Origin: Streptomyces caelestis | GTDB lineage: Bacteria > Actinomycetota > Actinomycetes > Streptomycetales > Streptomycetaceae | Direction of reading: 5' to 3' | NCBI RefSeq assembly: GCF_001279005.1 | Contig: NZ_LGCN01000237.1 | Span: 1 to 36,927, forward strand | DNA length: 36,927 nt | Shown: in pieces, positions 8,095 through 16,085 of the stretch | How the letters are laid out: every line of letters begins with the position of its first letter | Position numbering within the stretch: position 1 is the stretch's first letter | Program-made: the position numbers and the translations under genes | Notes under the pieces: generated by a model | Told to the model about the DNA's origin: nothing | The model's input: the letters and a program-made list of their open reading frames with translations, nothing else | The model's database searches: none

Positions 8095-9708
8095 GTGACC
8101 GTGGCCGGGGGAGAAGAGAACATGGCGGACACACCAGCGGCGGGGGCCGTGGAGACGGACACCGGCAGACAGCCGAAGAGCGTGCGGGTGGTCCTGCTCG
8201 CACTCATGATCGCGATGATGCTCGCGATGCTCGACAACATGATCATCGGTACGGCGATGCCGACGATCGTGGGCGAGCTGGGCGGACTGGAGCACCTGTC
8301 CTGGGTGGTCACCGCCTACACCCTGGCCACCGCGGCCTCCACCCCGGTCTGGGGCAAGCTCGGCGACATGTACGGGCGCAAGGCCACGTTCATGACGTCC
8401 ATCGTGATCTTCCTGATCGGCTCCGCGCTCAGCGGCATGGCCCAGAACATGGGCGAGCTGATCGCCTTCCGCGCGGTGCAGGGCCTGGGCGCCGGCGGTC
8501 TGATGGTCGGCGTCATGGCGATCATCGGCGACCTGATCCCGCCCCGGGAGCGCGGCAAGTACCAGGGCATGATGGCCGCCGTGATGGCGCTGGCGATGAT
8601 CGGCGGGCCCCTGGTCGGCGGCACCATCACCGACAACTGGGGATGGCGCTGGTCCTTCTACATCAACCTGCCGCTCGGCGCGATCGCGCTGGCCGCCGTC
8701 GGCGCCGTCCTGCACCTGCCGAAGAAGCGGGCCGAGGCCGGCATCGACTACCTCGGTGTCGCGCTGCTGACCGTCGGCATCACCGCCGTCGTGCTCGTCA
8801 CCACCTGGGGCGGCACGGAGTACGCCTGGACCTCCGCGCGGATCATGGAGCTGATCGGCCTCGGTGTCGCGTCCCTCGTGGGCTTCGTGTTCTGGCAGAC
8901 CCGGGCCGCCGAGCCGGTGGTGCCGCTGCACATCTTCCGCAGCCGCAACTTCACGCTGATGTCCGTCATCGGCTTCATCGTCGGCTTCGTGATGTTCGGC
9001 GCGACGCTCTTCCTGCCGCTCTACCAGCAGTCCGTGCAGGGCGCCTCCGCCACCAACTCCGGCCTGCTGCTCCTGCCGATGCTCGGCGCGATGCTGGTCA
9101 CCTCGATGGTCGCGGGCCGGGTGACCACCCACACCGGCCGGTACAAGATCTTCCCGGTGCTCGGCAGCGCGCTGATGATCGTCGGCCTGTTCCTGCTATC
9201 CACGATGGACACGGAGACCTCCCGCCTCACCTCCGGTGTCTTCATGGCCGTGCTCGGTCTCGGCATGGGCTGCCTGATGCAGATCACCATGCTGGTCGCG
9301 CAGAACAGCGTGGAGATGAAGGACATGGGCGTGGCGTCCTCGTCCACCACCCTGTTCCGCACCCTCGGCGCGTCCTTCGGCGTCGCGGTCATGGGCGCGC
9401 TGTTCAACGACCGGGTCCAGGACGGCATGGCCGAGCGTGCCGGTGCGCTGGGCTCCAAGGTGACCGAGCAGTCCGCCCAGCTGGACCCGACGAAGCTGGC
9501 CGAGCTGCCGGCCGCGGTCCGTGAGGCCTACCAGCACGCGGTCTCCTCGGGCACCCACTCGGCGTTCCTCCTGGGCGCCGTGGTCGCGGTGCTCTCGCTG
9601 GCGGCGGCGGTGTTCGTGAAGGAGGTCCCGCTGAAGGGCGCGGGCCCCCGGAAGGAGGACACCGACGACGGCGCCCCGGCCCCGGCGGCGGTGACCGAGC
9701 CCGTCTGA
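8095..9708 (+). CDS. MFS drug exporter, DHA2 (14-TM, EmrB/QacA) family
   Basis: A 537-residue integral membrane protein with about 14 hydrophobic helices. TM1 has the family phrase LDNMIIGTAMPTIVGELG (motif D1, usually LD.TIVN.ALP). Motif A is GKLGDMYGRKATFM. Motif B is RAVQGLGAGGL. Motif C is GPLVGGTITDNWGWRWSFYINLP, which marks antiporters. It should pump hydrophobic drugs or a metabolite out of the cell using the proton gradient. GTG 8095 has AGGAG (8083-8087) 7 nt upstream. ATG 8122 is an alternative start with weaker spacing. It is divergent from the TetR gene, its probable repressor. The start codon lies inside a 12-bp palindrome (GGTCACGTGACC, 8089-8100). It is convergent with cseC. 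Confidence 0.95.
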   Translation: MTVAGGEENMADTPAAGAVETDTGRQPKSVRVVLLALMIAMMLAMLDNMIIGTAMPTIVGELGGLEHLSWVVTAYTLATAASTPVWGKLGDMYGRKATFMTSIVIFLIGSALSGMAQNMGELIAFRAVQGLGAGGLMVGVMAIIGDLIPPRERGKYQGMMAAVMALAMIGGPLVGGTITDNWGWRWSFYINLPLGAIALAAVGAVLHLPKKRAEAGIDYLGVALLTVGITAVVLVTTWGGTEYAWTSARIMELIGLGVASLVGFVFWQTRAAEPVVPLHIFRSRNFTLMSVIGFIVGFVMFGATLFLPLYQQSVQGASATNSGLLLLPMLGAMLVTSMVAGRVTTHTGRYKIFPVLGSALMIVGLFLLSTMDTETSRLTSGVFMAVLGLGMGCLMQITMLVAQNSVEMKDMGVASSSTTLFRTLGASFGVAVMGALFNDRVQDGMAERAGALGSKVTEQSAQLDPTKLAELPAAVREAYQHAVSSGTHSAFLLGAVVAVLSLAAAVFVKEVPLKGAGPRKEDTDDGAPAPAAVTEPV

Positions 9709-9710
9709 CC

Positions 9711-9729
9711 CTCCGCGCTGTCGGCGGAG
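9711..9729. terminator. short stem-loop between MFS and cseC genes
   Basis: CTCCGC (9711-9716) and GCGGAG (9724-9729) form a 6-bp stem with a 7-nt loop in the 29-bp gap between convergent genes. It has no T-tract, so it is a weak or I-shaped terminator. Confidence 0.4.
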
Positions 9730-9737
9730 CCGTTCGG

Positions 9738-11084
9738 TCACTGTGCCAGGACCGGATGGCTCCCGGTGTTCGTCGGCGCGTGTTCGGGCAGCCACAGCAC
9801 GGCGACCGCGCCCTCGGCCGGCACGTCGTCCGACGCTCCCGCCGGGCGTACGTTGCGGAAGGTCAGCCGTGCGCCCAGTACCCGGGCCTGCCCCGCCGCG
9901 ATGGTCAGGCCCAGCCCGTGGCCCTGGCCGGCCCGGTCCGCGCTGCCGGTGCGGAAGCGGCTCGGCCCCTCGGCGAGCAGGGCCTCGGGGAAGCCCGGCC
10001 CGTGGTCGCGGACCCGGATGACCCGGCCCTCGACGGTGACCTCGATGGGGGGCCTGCCGTGCCGGGCGGCGTTGGCGAGCAGGTTGAACAGCACGCGCTC
10101 CAGGCGCCGCGGGTCGGTGGTCACCTCCGACTCGTGCACCACCCGCACCGTGACGTCCGGGTCCTTCGCCCGGACCCGCCGGGCGACGAACTGGCCCAGC
10201 AGGATGTCCTGCAGTTCGGCCCGTTCGGACGCGCCGTCCAGCCGGGCCACCTCCAGGACGTCCTCGACGAGGGTGCGCATCGCCTTGGCCCGGTCCAGCA
10301 CCAGCTCGGTCGGCCGGCCCGGCGGCAGCAGTTCGGCGGCGGTGAGCAGGCCGGTCACGGGGGTGCGCAGCTCGTGCGCGATGTCGGCGGTGACCCGGCG
10401 CTCGGCCTCCAGCCGCTGCCGCAGCGCGTCCGCCATGGCGTCCACCGCGCTGGCCAGGTCGTCGGTCTCGTCCCGCACCACCCCGCCGATGGCCTCGCGC
10501 ACCCGGACGTCCGTCTCGCCCTTGGCGACCCGGTTGGCGGCCGTGGCCGCCTTCCGCAGCCGCCGCGACAGGTGCCCGCCGATGAGCACCCCGAGCGCGC
10601 TGCCGCCCAGCACCACCGCGATGGAGCCGATCACCAGGGCCTGGTCGAGGTCCTTGAGGATGTTCGAGCTGCGGTCCGTGAAACCGGAGTGCAGGGACAT
10701 CACGTGCCCGTTCTTCAGCGGCACCGCCGCCCAGATGTCCGGCGTCCCGCCCGGCCGGTCGGCCACGTAGGTCGCCCGCCGGCCCCCCTCGACCTTCTCC
10801 CGCAGCTCCCCGGGCAGCTCCGGGTCGTCGATCCTGGTGTTGGGGAAGTTCAGCCGCCCCGACAGCTCGTAGTTGCGCTGGGCGATCAGGATGCGCTCGT
10901 CCGCCAGGTCGCGCGCGTTGTCCAGCATCGACACCCGGGCCGCGTTGTGCACGACCAGGCTCAGCGCGATCGCCACCAGCGCACCGACCAGCGCGATGGC
11001 GGCGCTGAGCTTCCACCGCAGACCCGTACCTATGCCCGCCCGGTCGACGGACGCCGCCACCAGGCGCCGGAAGTACCCCCGCAT
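9738..11084 (-). CDS. cseC: sensor histidine kinase CseC
   Basis: A 448-residue membrane sensor kinase. TM1 is near residues 25-46, an extracytoplasmic loop spans about 47-147 and TM2 is near 149-171. A HAMP domain (171-225) follows. The H-box is VTADIAHELRTPVTGLL with phosphoacceptor H237. The ATPase domain has N-box NLLANAARHG and G1/G2 motifs DHGPGFP and GHGLGLTI. It phosphorylates CseB in response to cell-wall damage, for example by lysozyme or wall antibiotics in S. coelicolor. It follows cseB with a 9-nt gap in the sigE-cseABC cluster, so the assignment rests on both sequence and context. The long, Pro-containing C-terminal tail after the ATPase domain is not conserved in kinases generally. 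Confidence 0.95.
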   Translation of the reverse strand: MRGYFRRLVAASVDRAGIGTGLRWKLSAAIALVGALVAIALSLVVHNAARVSMLDNARDLADERILIAQRNYELSGRLNFPNTRIDDPELPGELREKVEGGRRATYVADRPGGTPDIWAAVPLKNGHVMSLHSGFTDRSSNILKDLDQALVIGSIAVVLGGSALGVLIGGHLSRRLRKAATAANRVAKGETDVRVREAIGGVVRDETDDLASAVDAMADALRQRLEAERRVTADIAHELRTPVTGLLTAAELLPPGRPTELVLDRAKAMRTLVEDVLEVARLDGASERAELQDILLGQFVARRVRAKDPDVTVRVVHESEVTTDPRRLERVLFNLLANAARHGRPPIEVTVEGRVIRVRDHGPGFPEALLAEGPSRFRTGSADRAGQGHGLGLTIAAGQARVLGARLTFRNVRPAGASDDVPAEGAVAVLWLPEHAPTNTGSHPVLAQ

Positions 11085-11093
11085 CGGCTTCTC

Positions 11094-11792
11094 TCAGGCC
11101 TTCAGTTTGTAGCCGAAGCCGCGGACCGTCTCGATGCGGTCCTGGCCGATCTTCGCACGCAGCCGCTGCACGTGGACGTCCACGACCCGGGTGTCCCCGC
11201 CCCAGCCGTACTCCCACACCCGTTCGAGCAGCCTGTCGCGGGAGAGCACGGTGCCCGGCGCCGCGGAGAACTCCAGCAGCAGCCGCATCTCGGTCGGCGT
11301 CAGCGCCACCGGCGCGCCCGCCCGGCGCACCTCCATGCCCCCGGTGTCGACCACCAGTTCGCCGAACGCGAGCACACCCCCGTCGCCCGGTCCCGCCGCG
11401 TCCTCCCGGCCGCCGTTCGCGCGCCCGAAGCGGCGCAGCACCGCGCGGATCCGGGCCACGAGCACGGCACTGTCGAACGGTTTGGTCACGTAGTCGTCGG
11501 CGCCCGCCTCCAGGCCCAGCACCACGTCGATGGCGTCGGCCCGCGCCGACAGCATGATCACCGGCACCATCGACTCGTCCCGGATGCGCCGGCACAGGCT
11601 GACCCCGTCGAGCCCGGGGACCATGACGTCGAGCAGCGCGATGTCGGGACGGTCCGCGCGGAACGCCTCCAGGCCCGACAGCCCGTCGGGCCTCGCGGTG
11701 ACCGCGAAGCCGTCCCGCTCCAGGGTGAGCTGGGTGGCCTCGCGGATGACGTCGTCGTCCTCGACGAACAGGACGTGGGTCTGGTCTGCCAT
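11094..11792 (-). CDS. cseB: response regulator CseB (OmpR/PhoB type)
   Basis: A 232-residue response regulator. The receiver domain has acidic residues E11-D13, phosphoacceptor D55 (ALLDVMVPG) and K104 (VTKPFD). The C-terminal winged helix (about 140-232) ends with VDVHVQRLRAKIGQDRIETVRGFGYKL, typical of OmpR/PhoB. In S. coelicolor, phospho-CseB activates the sigE promoter when the envelope is stressed. ATG 11792 gives the family N-terminus MADQTHVLFVEDDD. The longer in-frame extension to 11885 is rich in Arg/Ser and unlike the family. GAGAG about 9 nt upstream is a modest ribosome-binding site. A 142-nt gap containing a stem-loop separates it from cseA. Confidence 0.95.
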   Translation of the reverse strand: MADQTHVLFVEDDDVIREATQLTLERDGFAVTARPDGLSGLEAFRADRPDIALLDVMVPGLDGVSLCRRIRDESMVPVIMLSARADAIDVVLGLEAGADDYVTKPFDSAVLVARIRAVLRRFGRANGGREDAAGPGDGGVLAFGELVVDTGGMEVRRAGAPVALTPTEMRLLLEFSAAPGTVLSRDRLLERVWEYGWGGDTRVVDVHVQRLRAKIGQDRIETVRGFGYKLKA

Positions 11793-11848
11793 CCCGGTGC
11801 TCTCAGTCCTCGTGTGATCTCGGATCGGTGCGGACGTGCTTCTTCCGT

Positions 11849-11868
11849 CCCCCGCACGGACGCGGGGG
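11849..11868 (-). terminator. stem-loop between cseA and cseB
   Basis: CCCCCGC (11849-11855) and GCGGGGG (11862-11868) form a 7-bp GC stem with a 6-nt loop, without a T-tract. In S. coelicolor most sigE transcripts end soon after sigE. A stem here could similarly limit cseBC expression. That role is inference. Confidence 0.35.
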
Positions 11869-11934
11869 CCGCGTCGCGGGTTCACCCGTTCATCGGTCCG
11901 GGCGGCCCCGCCGGTTCACGCCGTGAGCCATGTC

Positions 11935-12591
11935 TCAGCCGGCGGGCCTCGGTGACGGCTCCGAGCCGGCCACCTGTCCGTAGTCGTTGTGCGTGCGGTA
12001 CTTCTCGGTGAACCGGCCCGAGCCCCAGCGGTACGTGATCACGTTCTCGCCGGACGGGCTCGACACCGGGTCGCCCCGGTCGTACACCTGCTTGGTCACC
12101 ACCAGCTCCCCGCGGTCGATCTCCGCGTACACCGGGGGCTCCTCGGCCGAGAACACGTTCACGTACGCGCCGTCCTGCTCGCGGTACACATACGTGCCGA
12201 TGCCGACCGCGTCCCCGCAGGTCAGCACGTTGACGACGACGTCGTCGACGGCTCCTCGGGTGAGATCGCCGTAGCTCACGTCGACGGGGTACTCATCGGC
12301 GACGCACGGCCGCAGCTCCCGCTTGAGCTCCGCCGAGACCGCCGGGTCGGCCTTGACCAGCCGGACCGCGTCCACCCGGTCGGGGGTTCGCGAGGGCCGT
12401 GCCGACGCTGCCGCGGCGGGGGCGCTCGCCACGGAGTCCGCGTGCGCCGGGCCCTCGTCCCGCGCGCCGGTGCCGCCCGTGCCGCAGCCGGCCGCGAACA
12501 GGACGGCGGCGGCGAGCACGGTCGTCGCCGTGCTCGCCGCCCGGGCGGTGGTCCGGGCCCGTGCGGGTCCCGCACCGGTCAGGCCGCGCAA
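11935..12591 (-). CDS. cseA: lipoprotein CseA, negative modulator of sigE signalling
   Basis: A 218-residue lipoprotein. The N-terminal region has several Arg residues, a hydrophobic stretch (residues 22-35, VLAAAVLFAAGC) and a lipobox-like AAGC with Cys36. The -3 position is Ala instead of Leu, so the lipobox is imperfect. An Ala/Pro/Arg linker and an extracytoplasmic globular domain follow (for example VNVLTCGDAVGIGTYVYREQDGAYVNVFSAEEPPVY). In S. coelicolor CseA damps sigE promoter activity, probably by interacting with CseC. Its start overlaps the sigE end by 13 bp, which indicates translational coupling. Identification relies mostly on position and architecture. Confidence 0.88.
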   Translation of the reverse strand: MRGLTGAGPARARTTARAASTATTVLAAAVLFAAGCGTGGTGARDEGPAHADSVASAPAAAASARPSRTPDRVDAVRLVKADPAVSAELKRELRPCVADEYPVDVSYGDLTRGAVDDVVVNVLTCGDAVGIGTYVYREQDGAYVNVFSAEEPPVYAEIDRGELVVTKQVYDRGDPVSSPSGENVITYRWGSGRFTEKYRTHNDYGQVAGSEPSPRPAG

Positions 12592-13130
12592 CGCTCCCGC
12601 TCCTCACGCTCCAGCGCGCGTGCGTCCAGGTCGCGCGCCTGAAGCTCCTCGCGGAGCCGGGCGAGCGCCCGGTGCAGCGTGCTCTTGACCGTTCCGGCCG
12701 ACATGCCGAGGGCGGCGGCCGTCTCGTCCGTGGACATCTGCTCCCAGTGTCGCAGCACCACCACACTGCGCTGCTTCGGGGCGAGGACCTTCAGGACGTC
12801 CATCAGCAGGGCGCGGTCGGCGTGCTGCTCGGTGGCGTCGTCCACACAGGCTTCCGGGAGCTGCTCGGTGGGCACCTCCTCCAGCTTCCGGGCCCGCCAC
12901 CACTCCGTCCGCGTGTTGATCATGACCCGGCGCAGATAGGCGTCGGCCAGCCGCTTGTCCTCGATGGTCTCCCAGCGGCCGTACGTCCGGGCCAGCGCGG
13001 TCTGCAGCAGGTCCTGCGCGTCGACGGGGTCCGGGACCAGGCGGCGGGCGCTGCGCAGCAGCGCGTCCTGCCGGGTGCGGACGTACTCCTCGAATGCGAG
13101 CACCTCGCCCCGCGCCATGTCCTGCGCCAT
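12579..13130 (-). CDS. sigE: ECF RNA polymerase sigma factor SigE (cell envelope stress)
   Basis: A 183-residue ECF sigma factor. Region 2 is at residues about 12-75 (FEEYVRTRQDALLRSARRLVPDPVDAQDLLQTALARTYGRW; DAQDLLQ is the core-binding and -10 region). Region 4 is at about 115-165 (LAPKQRSVVVLRHWEQMSTDETAAALGMSAGTVKSTLHRALARL, a clear helix-turn-helix). It closely matches what I remember of S. coelicolor SigE, which directs cell-wall genes such as the cwg glycan operon. No anti-sigma factor is present; control is at transcription by CseB/CseC. ATG 13130 has GGGAGG 9 nt upstream. ATG 13118 is an alternative start giving a protein nearer the published length. A 308-bp upstream region holds its promoter. 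Confidence 0.96.
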   Translation of the reverse strand: MAQDMARGEVLAFEEYVRTRQDALLRSARRLVPDPVDAQDLLQTALARTYGRWETIEDKRLADAYLRRVMINTRTEWWRARKLEEVPTEQLPEACVDDATEQHADRALLMDVLKVLAPKQRSVVVLRHWEQMSTDETAAALGMSAGTVKSTLHRALARLREELQARDLDARALEREERERCAA

Positions 13131-13438
13131 GGTGAACCGCCTCCCGCTCCCCGTGCCGGCCCGCCCGCGCGGGCCGGTTGTCCTGCTCGTGTTCCGTCGT
13201 CTGCGTGCCCTCGTCGAGCACGTGATCGAAGGTACGGAGGCGTTGTCACGGCGCTGTCCGAAGCAGCCTGCGGGAAGCCCTCGGCTGTCCGTCGGTTGTG
13301 TAACGGAAGGAGGAACGGGGTAAAGCGGGTGACCGGTTCAGGGTGTTGTGGGGTGGTACGACCGGCCGTACCGGCGGGGCACGTGTGACGCGGCCGCGTC
13401 CGACGCCGGACGCGTGGGCGCACGGGCCGTGCCCGGCG
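13131..13438. other. 308-bp sigE promoter region between sigE and mutY
   Basis: No gene is seen. On the minus strand TACCTT (13229-13234) could be the sigE -10. No consensus -35 lies 17-18 bp upstream, as expected for a promoter that depends on an activator (CseB). The downstream part is the sigE 5' leader of about 95 nt. Confidence 0.35.
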
Positions 13439-14374
13439 TCAGGTCATCGGCAGCCGGTACAGGCCGCCCGGCAGCGGCTCCACCAGACCGTCGGCGACCA
13501 GACCGTCCAGCGCGCGGGCGCGCTGCACCGGCTCGTGCCACACCCGGTCCAGCGCGGCCTGCGGCACCGGAGCGTGCGCCTCCCGCAACACGGCCAGCAG
13601 CCGTCCGCGGACCTGACGGTCCGTGCCCGCGTACGTCTGGCCCCGGCGCGGCGGACCGTCGTGGGCCGGCTTGCCCGCCAGCCGCCAGGCGCACTGCGCG
13701 GCGATCGGACAACGGTGGCACGACTCGTTCTTCGCCGTGCACACCAGCGCGCCCAGCTCCATGGAGGCGGCGGCCCACCGCGCGGCGGTCGCGGCGTCCT
13801 CCGGCAGCAGGGCCCGGGCCAGCCGGCGCTCGGCGGCGGTGGTGGCGTTCGGCGGGTACTGCGCACCGGTGACCGCGCGGGCGAACACCCGGCGCACATT
13901 GGTGTCCAGCACCGCGTGCCGCTGCCCGTACGCGAACGACGCCACCGCCGCGGCCGTGTACTCCCCGATGCCGGGCAGCGCCAGCAGCTGGGCGTGGTCG
14001 GCCGGTACGTCGCCGCCGTGCCGCTCCGTTATGGCGACGGCGGCGCCGTGCAGCCGGAGCGCGCGGCGCGGGTAACCGAGCCGGCCCCAGGCGCGGACCG
14101 CCTCGCCGGGAGCCTCCGCGGCGAGGTCGGCGGGGCGCGGCCAGCGGGCCAGCCACTGCTCGTAGACGGGCAGGACCCGGTTCACCGGGGTCTGCTGCAG
14201 CATGAACTCACTGACCATCACCCCCCACGCACCGGCCTCCGGGCGCCGCCACGGCAGATCCCGGGCGTGCTCGTCGAACCAGTCGATGACGGGGGAGTGC
14301 AGCGGCTCACCGGGAGCACGTTCGGACACGGAATCGGCGTCGGGGCCGTACGGGGGTTTGGTGGGAGCAGTCAT
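13439..14374 (-). CDS. mutY: A/G-specific adenine glycosylase MutY
   Basis: A 311-residue base-excision repair enzyme that removes adenine mispaired with 8-oxoguanine. The catalytic Glu56 is in SEFMLQQTPVNRV. The helix-hairpin-helix is LALPGIGEYTAAAVASFAYG (131-150). The catalytic Asp157 is in VLDTNVRR. The iron-sulfur cluster ligands are C212-x6-C219-x2-C222-x5-C228. The C-terminal region is short (about 80 residues) and lacks an obvious full NUDIX-like 8-oxoG recognition domain, as in other actinobacterial MutY. ATG 14374 gives the normal start; the longer open frame is not family-like. GAGG lies 4 nt upstream. It is divergent from the sensor kinase gene across 130 bp. Confidence 0.93.
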   Translation of the reverse strand: MTAPTKPPYGPDADSVSERAPGEPLHSPVIDWFDEHARDLPWRRPEAGAWGVMVSEFMLQQTPVNRVLPVYEQWLARWPRPADLAAEAPGEAVRAWGRLGYPRRALRLHGAAVAITERHGGDVPADHAQLLALPGIGEYTAAAVASFAYGQRHAVLDTNVRRVFARAVTGAQYPPNATTAAERRLARALLPEDAATAARWAAASMELGALVCTAKNESCHRCPIAAQCAWRLAGKPAHDGPPRRGQTYAGTDRQVRGRLLAVLREAHAPVPQAALDRVWHEPVQRARALDGLVADGLVEPLPGGLYRLPMT

Positions 14375-14491
14375 GGCACCTCGATCCTCCCACGCCGGGA
14401 CCCGCCCGCGGTGGGAGCGCCACGGCGGGGCCTCCCGCAGGGTGACGGCGTACCTGACGATCGACAGCGGTGGCGCACCCTCGCCCGCTTG

Positions 14492-14497
14492 TAGCGT
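14492..14497 (+). promoter_or_regulatory. -10 element of a likely leaderless promoter for the sensor kinase gene
   Basis: TAGCGT ends 7 nt before the ATG at 14505. No Shine-Dalgarno lies between them (CGGGGCC). Confidence 0.4.
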
Positions 14498-14504
14498 CGG
14501 GGCC

Positions 14505-16085
14505 ATGGATCGTGCCCGTCCCGCCGCGCTCGGCACGGGCTGCCTGCTCTGGGCGGCCCTCTCCCTGCCGGCGGTCTGCGCCGACCGGCTCGGGCTGAAC
14601 GAGCCGCGTCCGCTCTGGCAGCAGCTCGCCGGACTCGGCGTGCTCGCCGCCGCCACCGCCGCGTCCCGGCGCCGGCCGGCGGTCGCCTTCGGGCTGACGG
14701 CCGCGCTCGGCCTCGCCTCCACGCCCGCGCTGTTCAGCGTCTCCTACGGCCCCGCCCTCGCGGTGTTCGCGCTGTTGCTCGGCCTGCGGTCGCCCCGTAC
14801 GGCTCCCGCGGCGCTGTGCCTCGCCGCCGTCGCCTGCGCCGGCACCGTGAAGATCGCGTCCGCGGGGGCCGATCCGGTCCCCGAGTGGCTGGTCCTGACC
14901 GGCACCCTCCTCTTCGGCTGCGTCCTCCCCTGGCTCGGCGGGCGCTACTGGCGGCAGAGCCGCGCGCTCACCGCGGCGGGCTGGCTGCGGGCCGCCCGCC
15001 TGGAGGAGGAGCAGCGCCTGACCGGGGAACGCGCCCGGCTGCGCGAGCGGGCCAGGATCGCCCAGGACATGCACGACTCCCTGGGCCACGAGCTGAGCCT
15101 GATCGCCCTGCGCGCGGGCGCCCTCCAGGTCGCCCCCGACCTCCCCGGCCACCACCGGGCCGCCGCGGCCGACCTGCGCGCCGCCGCCGCCGACGCCACG
15201 GACCGGCTGCACCGCATCATCGGCGTCCTGCGGGAGGACGACGAACCGCTGCCGCTCGCCCCGGCCGGCGAGAACGTCGAGCAACTCGTCGCCCGCGCCG
15301 CCGAGTCCGGTCTGCCGGTGCGCTGGGAGACCGGCGGGCGGGGCACGGCCGTGTCGCCCGGCGAGGTCGCCGAGCGGCTGCTGCACCGGGTGACCAGGGA
15401 GGCGCTGACCAACGCGGCACGGCACGCACCGGGCGCGCCCGTCGTCGTGGCGGTGACGGGGGGCGACGGACGGGGAGCGACCGTCACCGTCACCAACGGC
15501 CGGTCGGCCCACGACGGTTCCCGGGCCCTCGGCGGCGGTTCGGGACTGCTCGGACTGCGCGCCGCCGTCACCGCGGTCGGCGGCACGTTCGAGGCGGGCC
15601 CGCACGCCGACGGGTTCCGCGTCCGGGCGTACGTCCCCGCGCGGGCGGACGCGGAACCCGCGCCGGCGCGCCCCGCCTCCGCCCCCTTCACGCGCGCCCG
15701 CCGCCGTGTCGCCGCCGGTCTCGGCGCCGCCGCCGGCGCGGGCGTCGTCCTGGCCGGCGCGGCCTTCGGCTGGTACGCGTACACCGAGACGCACGCGGTG
15801 CTGGAACCCGCCGCCTATGCCGGACTGCGCCTGGGCACGCCGGTCGCGGACCTCGCGCGGACGCTGCCGGACCGGCGCGTCCAGGACCCGCCGACGGAGC
15901 GCGCGCCCGCACCGCCCGAGGGCGCCGACTGTCGCTACTACCGCGCGAGCGGCGAGCTCTTCGTCTCCGTCGACCACTTCCGGCTCTGCTTCGACGACGA
16001 GGGGCGCCTGGCCGCCAAGGACGTGGTCCCGCGCGTCGGTCCGTCCGGCGAAGGGCGGGACGAGAGGGAGGAGTTCGCACCGTGA
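14505..16085 (+). CDS. NarL-type sensor histidine kinase with an extra C-terminal membrane-anchored domain
   Basis: A 526-residue kinase. The N-terminal 145 residues contain about four or five TM helices with very short loops. The HisKA_3 dimerisation domain has ARIAQDMHDSLGHELSLIALRAG with phosphoacceptor H190. The HATPase domain (about 285-385) has TREALTNAARHA and GSGLLGLRAAV. After the ATPase domain comes an Arg/Pro linker, a single TM helix (about 405-427) and roughly 100 further residues (428-526) with two Cys (DCRYYR, RLCFDD). By the positive-inside rule that tail should lie outside the membrane. Sensing by a C-terminal extracytoplasmic domain would be unusual. The response regulator follows with a 4-bp overlap (GTGA). 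The ligand is unknown. Confidence 0.9.
   Translation: MDRARPAALGTGCLLWAALSLPAVCADRLGLNEPRPLWQQLAGLGVLAAATAASRRRPAVAFGLTAALGLASTPALFSVSYGPALAVFALLLGLRSPRTAPAALCLAAVACAGTVKIASAGADPVPEWLVLTGTLLFGCVLPWLGGRYWRQSRALTAAGWLRAARLEEEQRLTGERARLRERARIAQDMHDSLGHELSLIALRAGALQVAPDLPGHHRAAAADLRAAAADATDRLHRIIGVLREDDEPLPLAPAGENVEQLVARAAESGLPVRWETGGRGTAVSPGEVAERLLHRVTREALTNAARHAPGAPVVVAVTGGDGRGATVTVTNGRSAHDGSRALGGGSGLLGLRAAVTAVGGTFEAGPHADGFRVRAYVPARADAEPAPARPASAPFTRARRRVAAGLGAAAGAGVVLAGAAFGWYAYTETHAVLEPAAYAGLRLGTPVADLARTLPDRRVQDPPTERAPAPPEGADCRYYRASGELFVSVDHFRLCFDDEGRLAAKDVVPRVGPSGEGRDEREEFAP

Noticed and set aside
7973..8203. N-terminal extension of the TetR protein
   Set aside because: It would cross the operator region and the MFS gene start, and it has no homology.
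11793..11885. 31-residue N-terminal extension of CseB
   Set aside because: The extension is Arg/Ser/Thr-rich and absent from the family. The receiver domain begins correctly at 11792.
13343..14494. 383-residue plus-strand frame opposite mutY
   Set aside because: It is a shadow of mutY with no recognisable domain. MutY has all catalytic and cluster residues.
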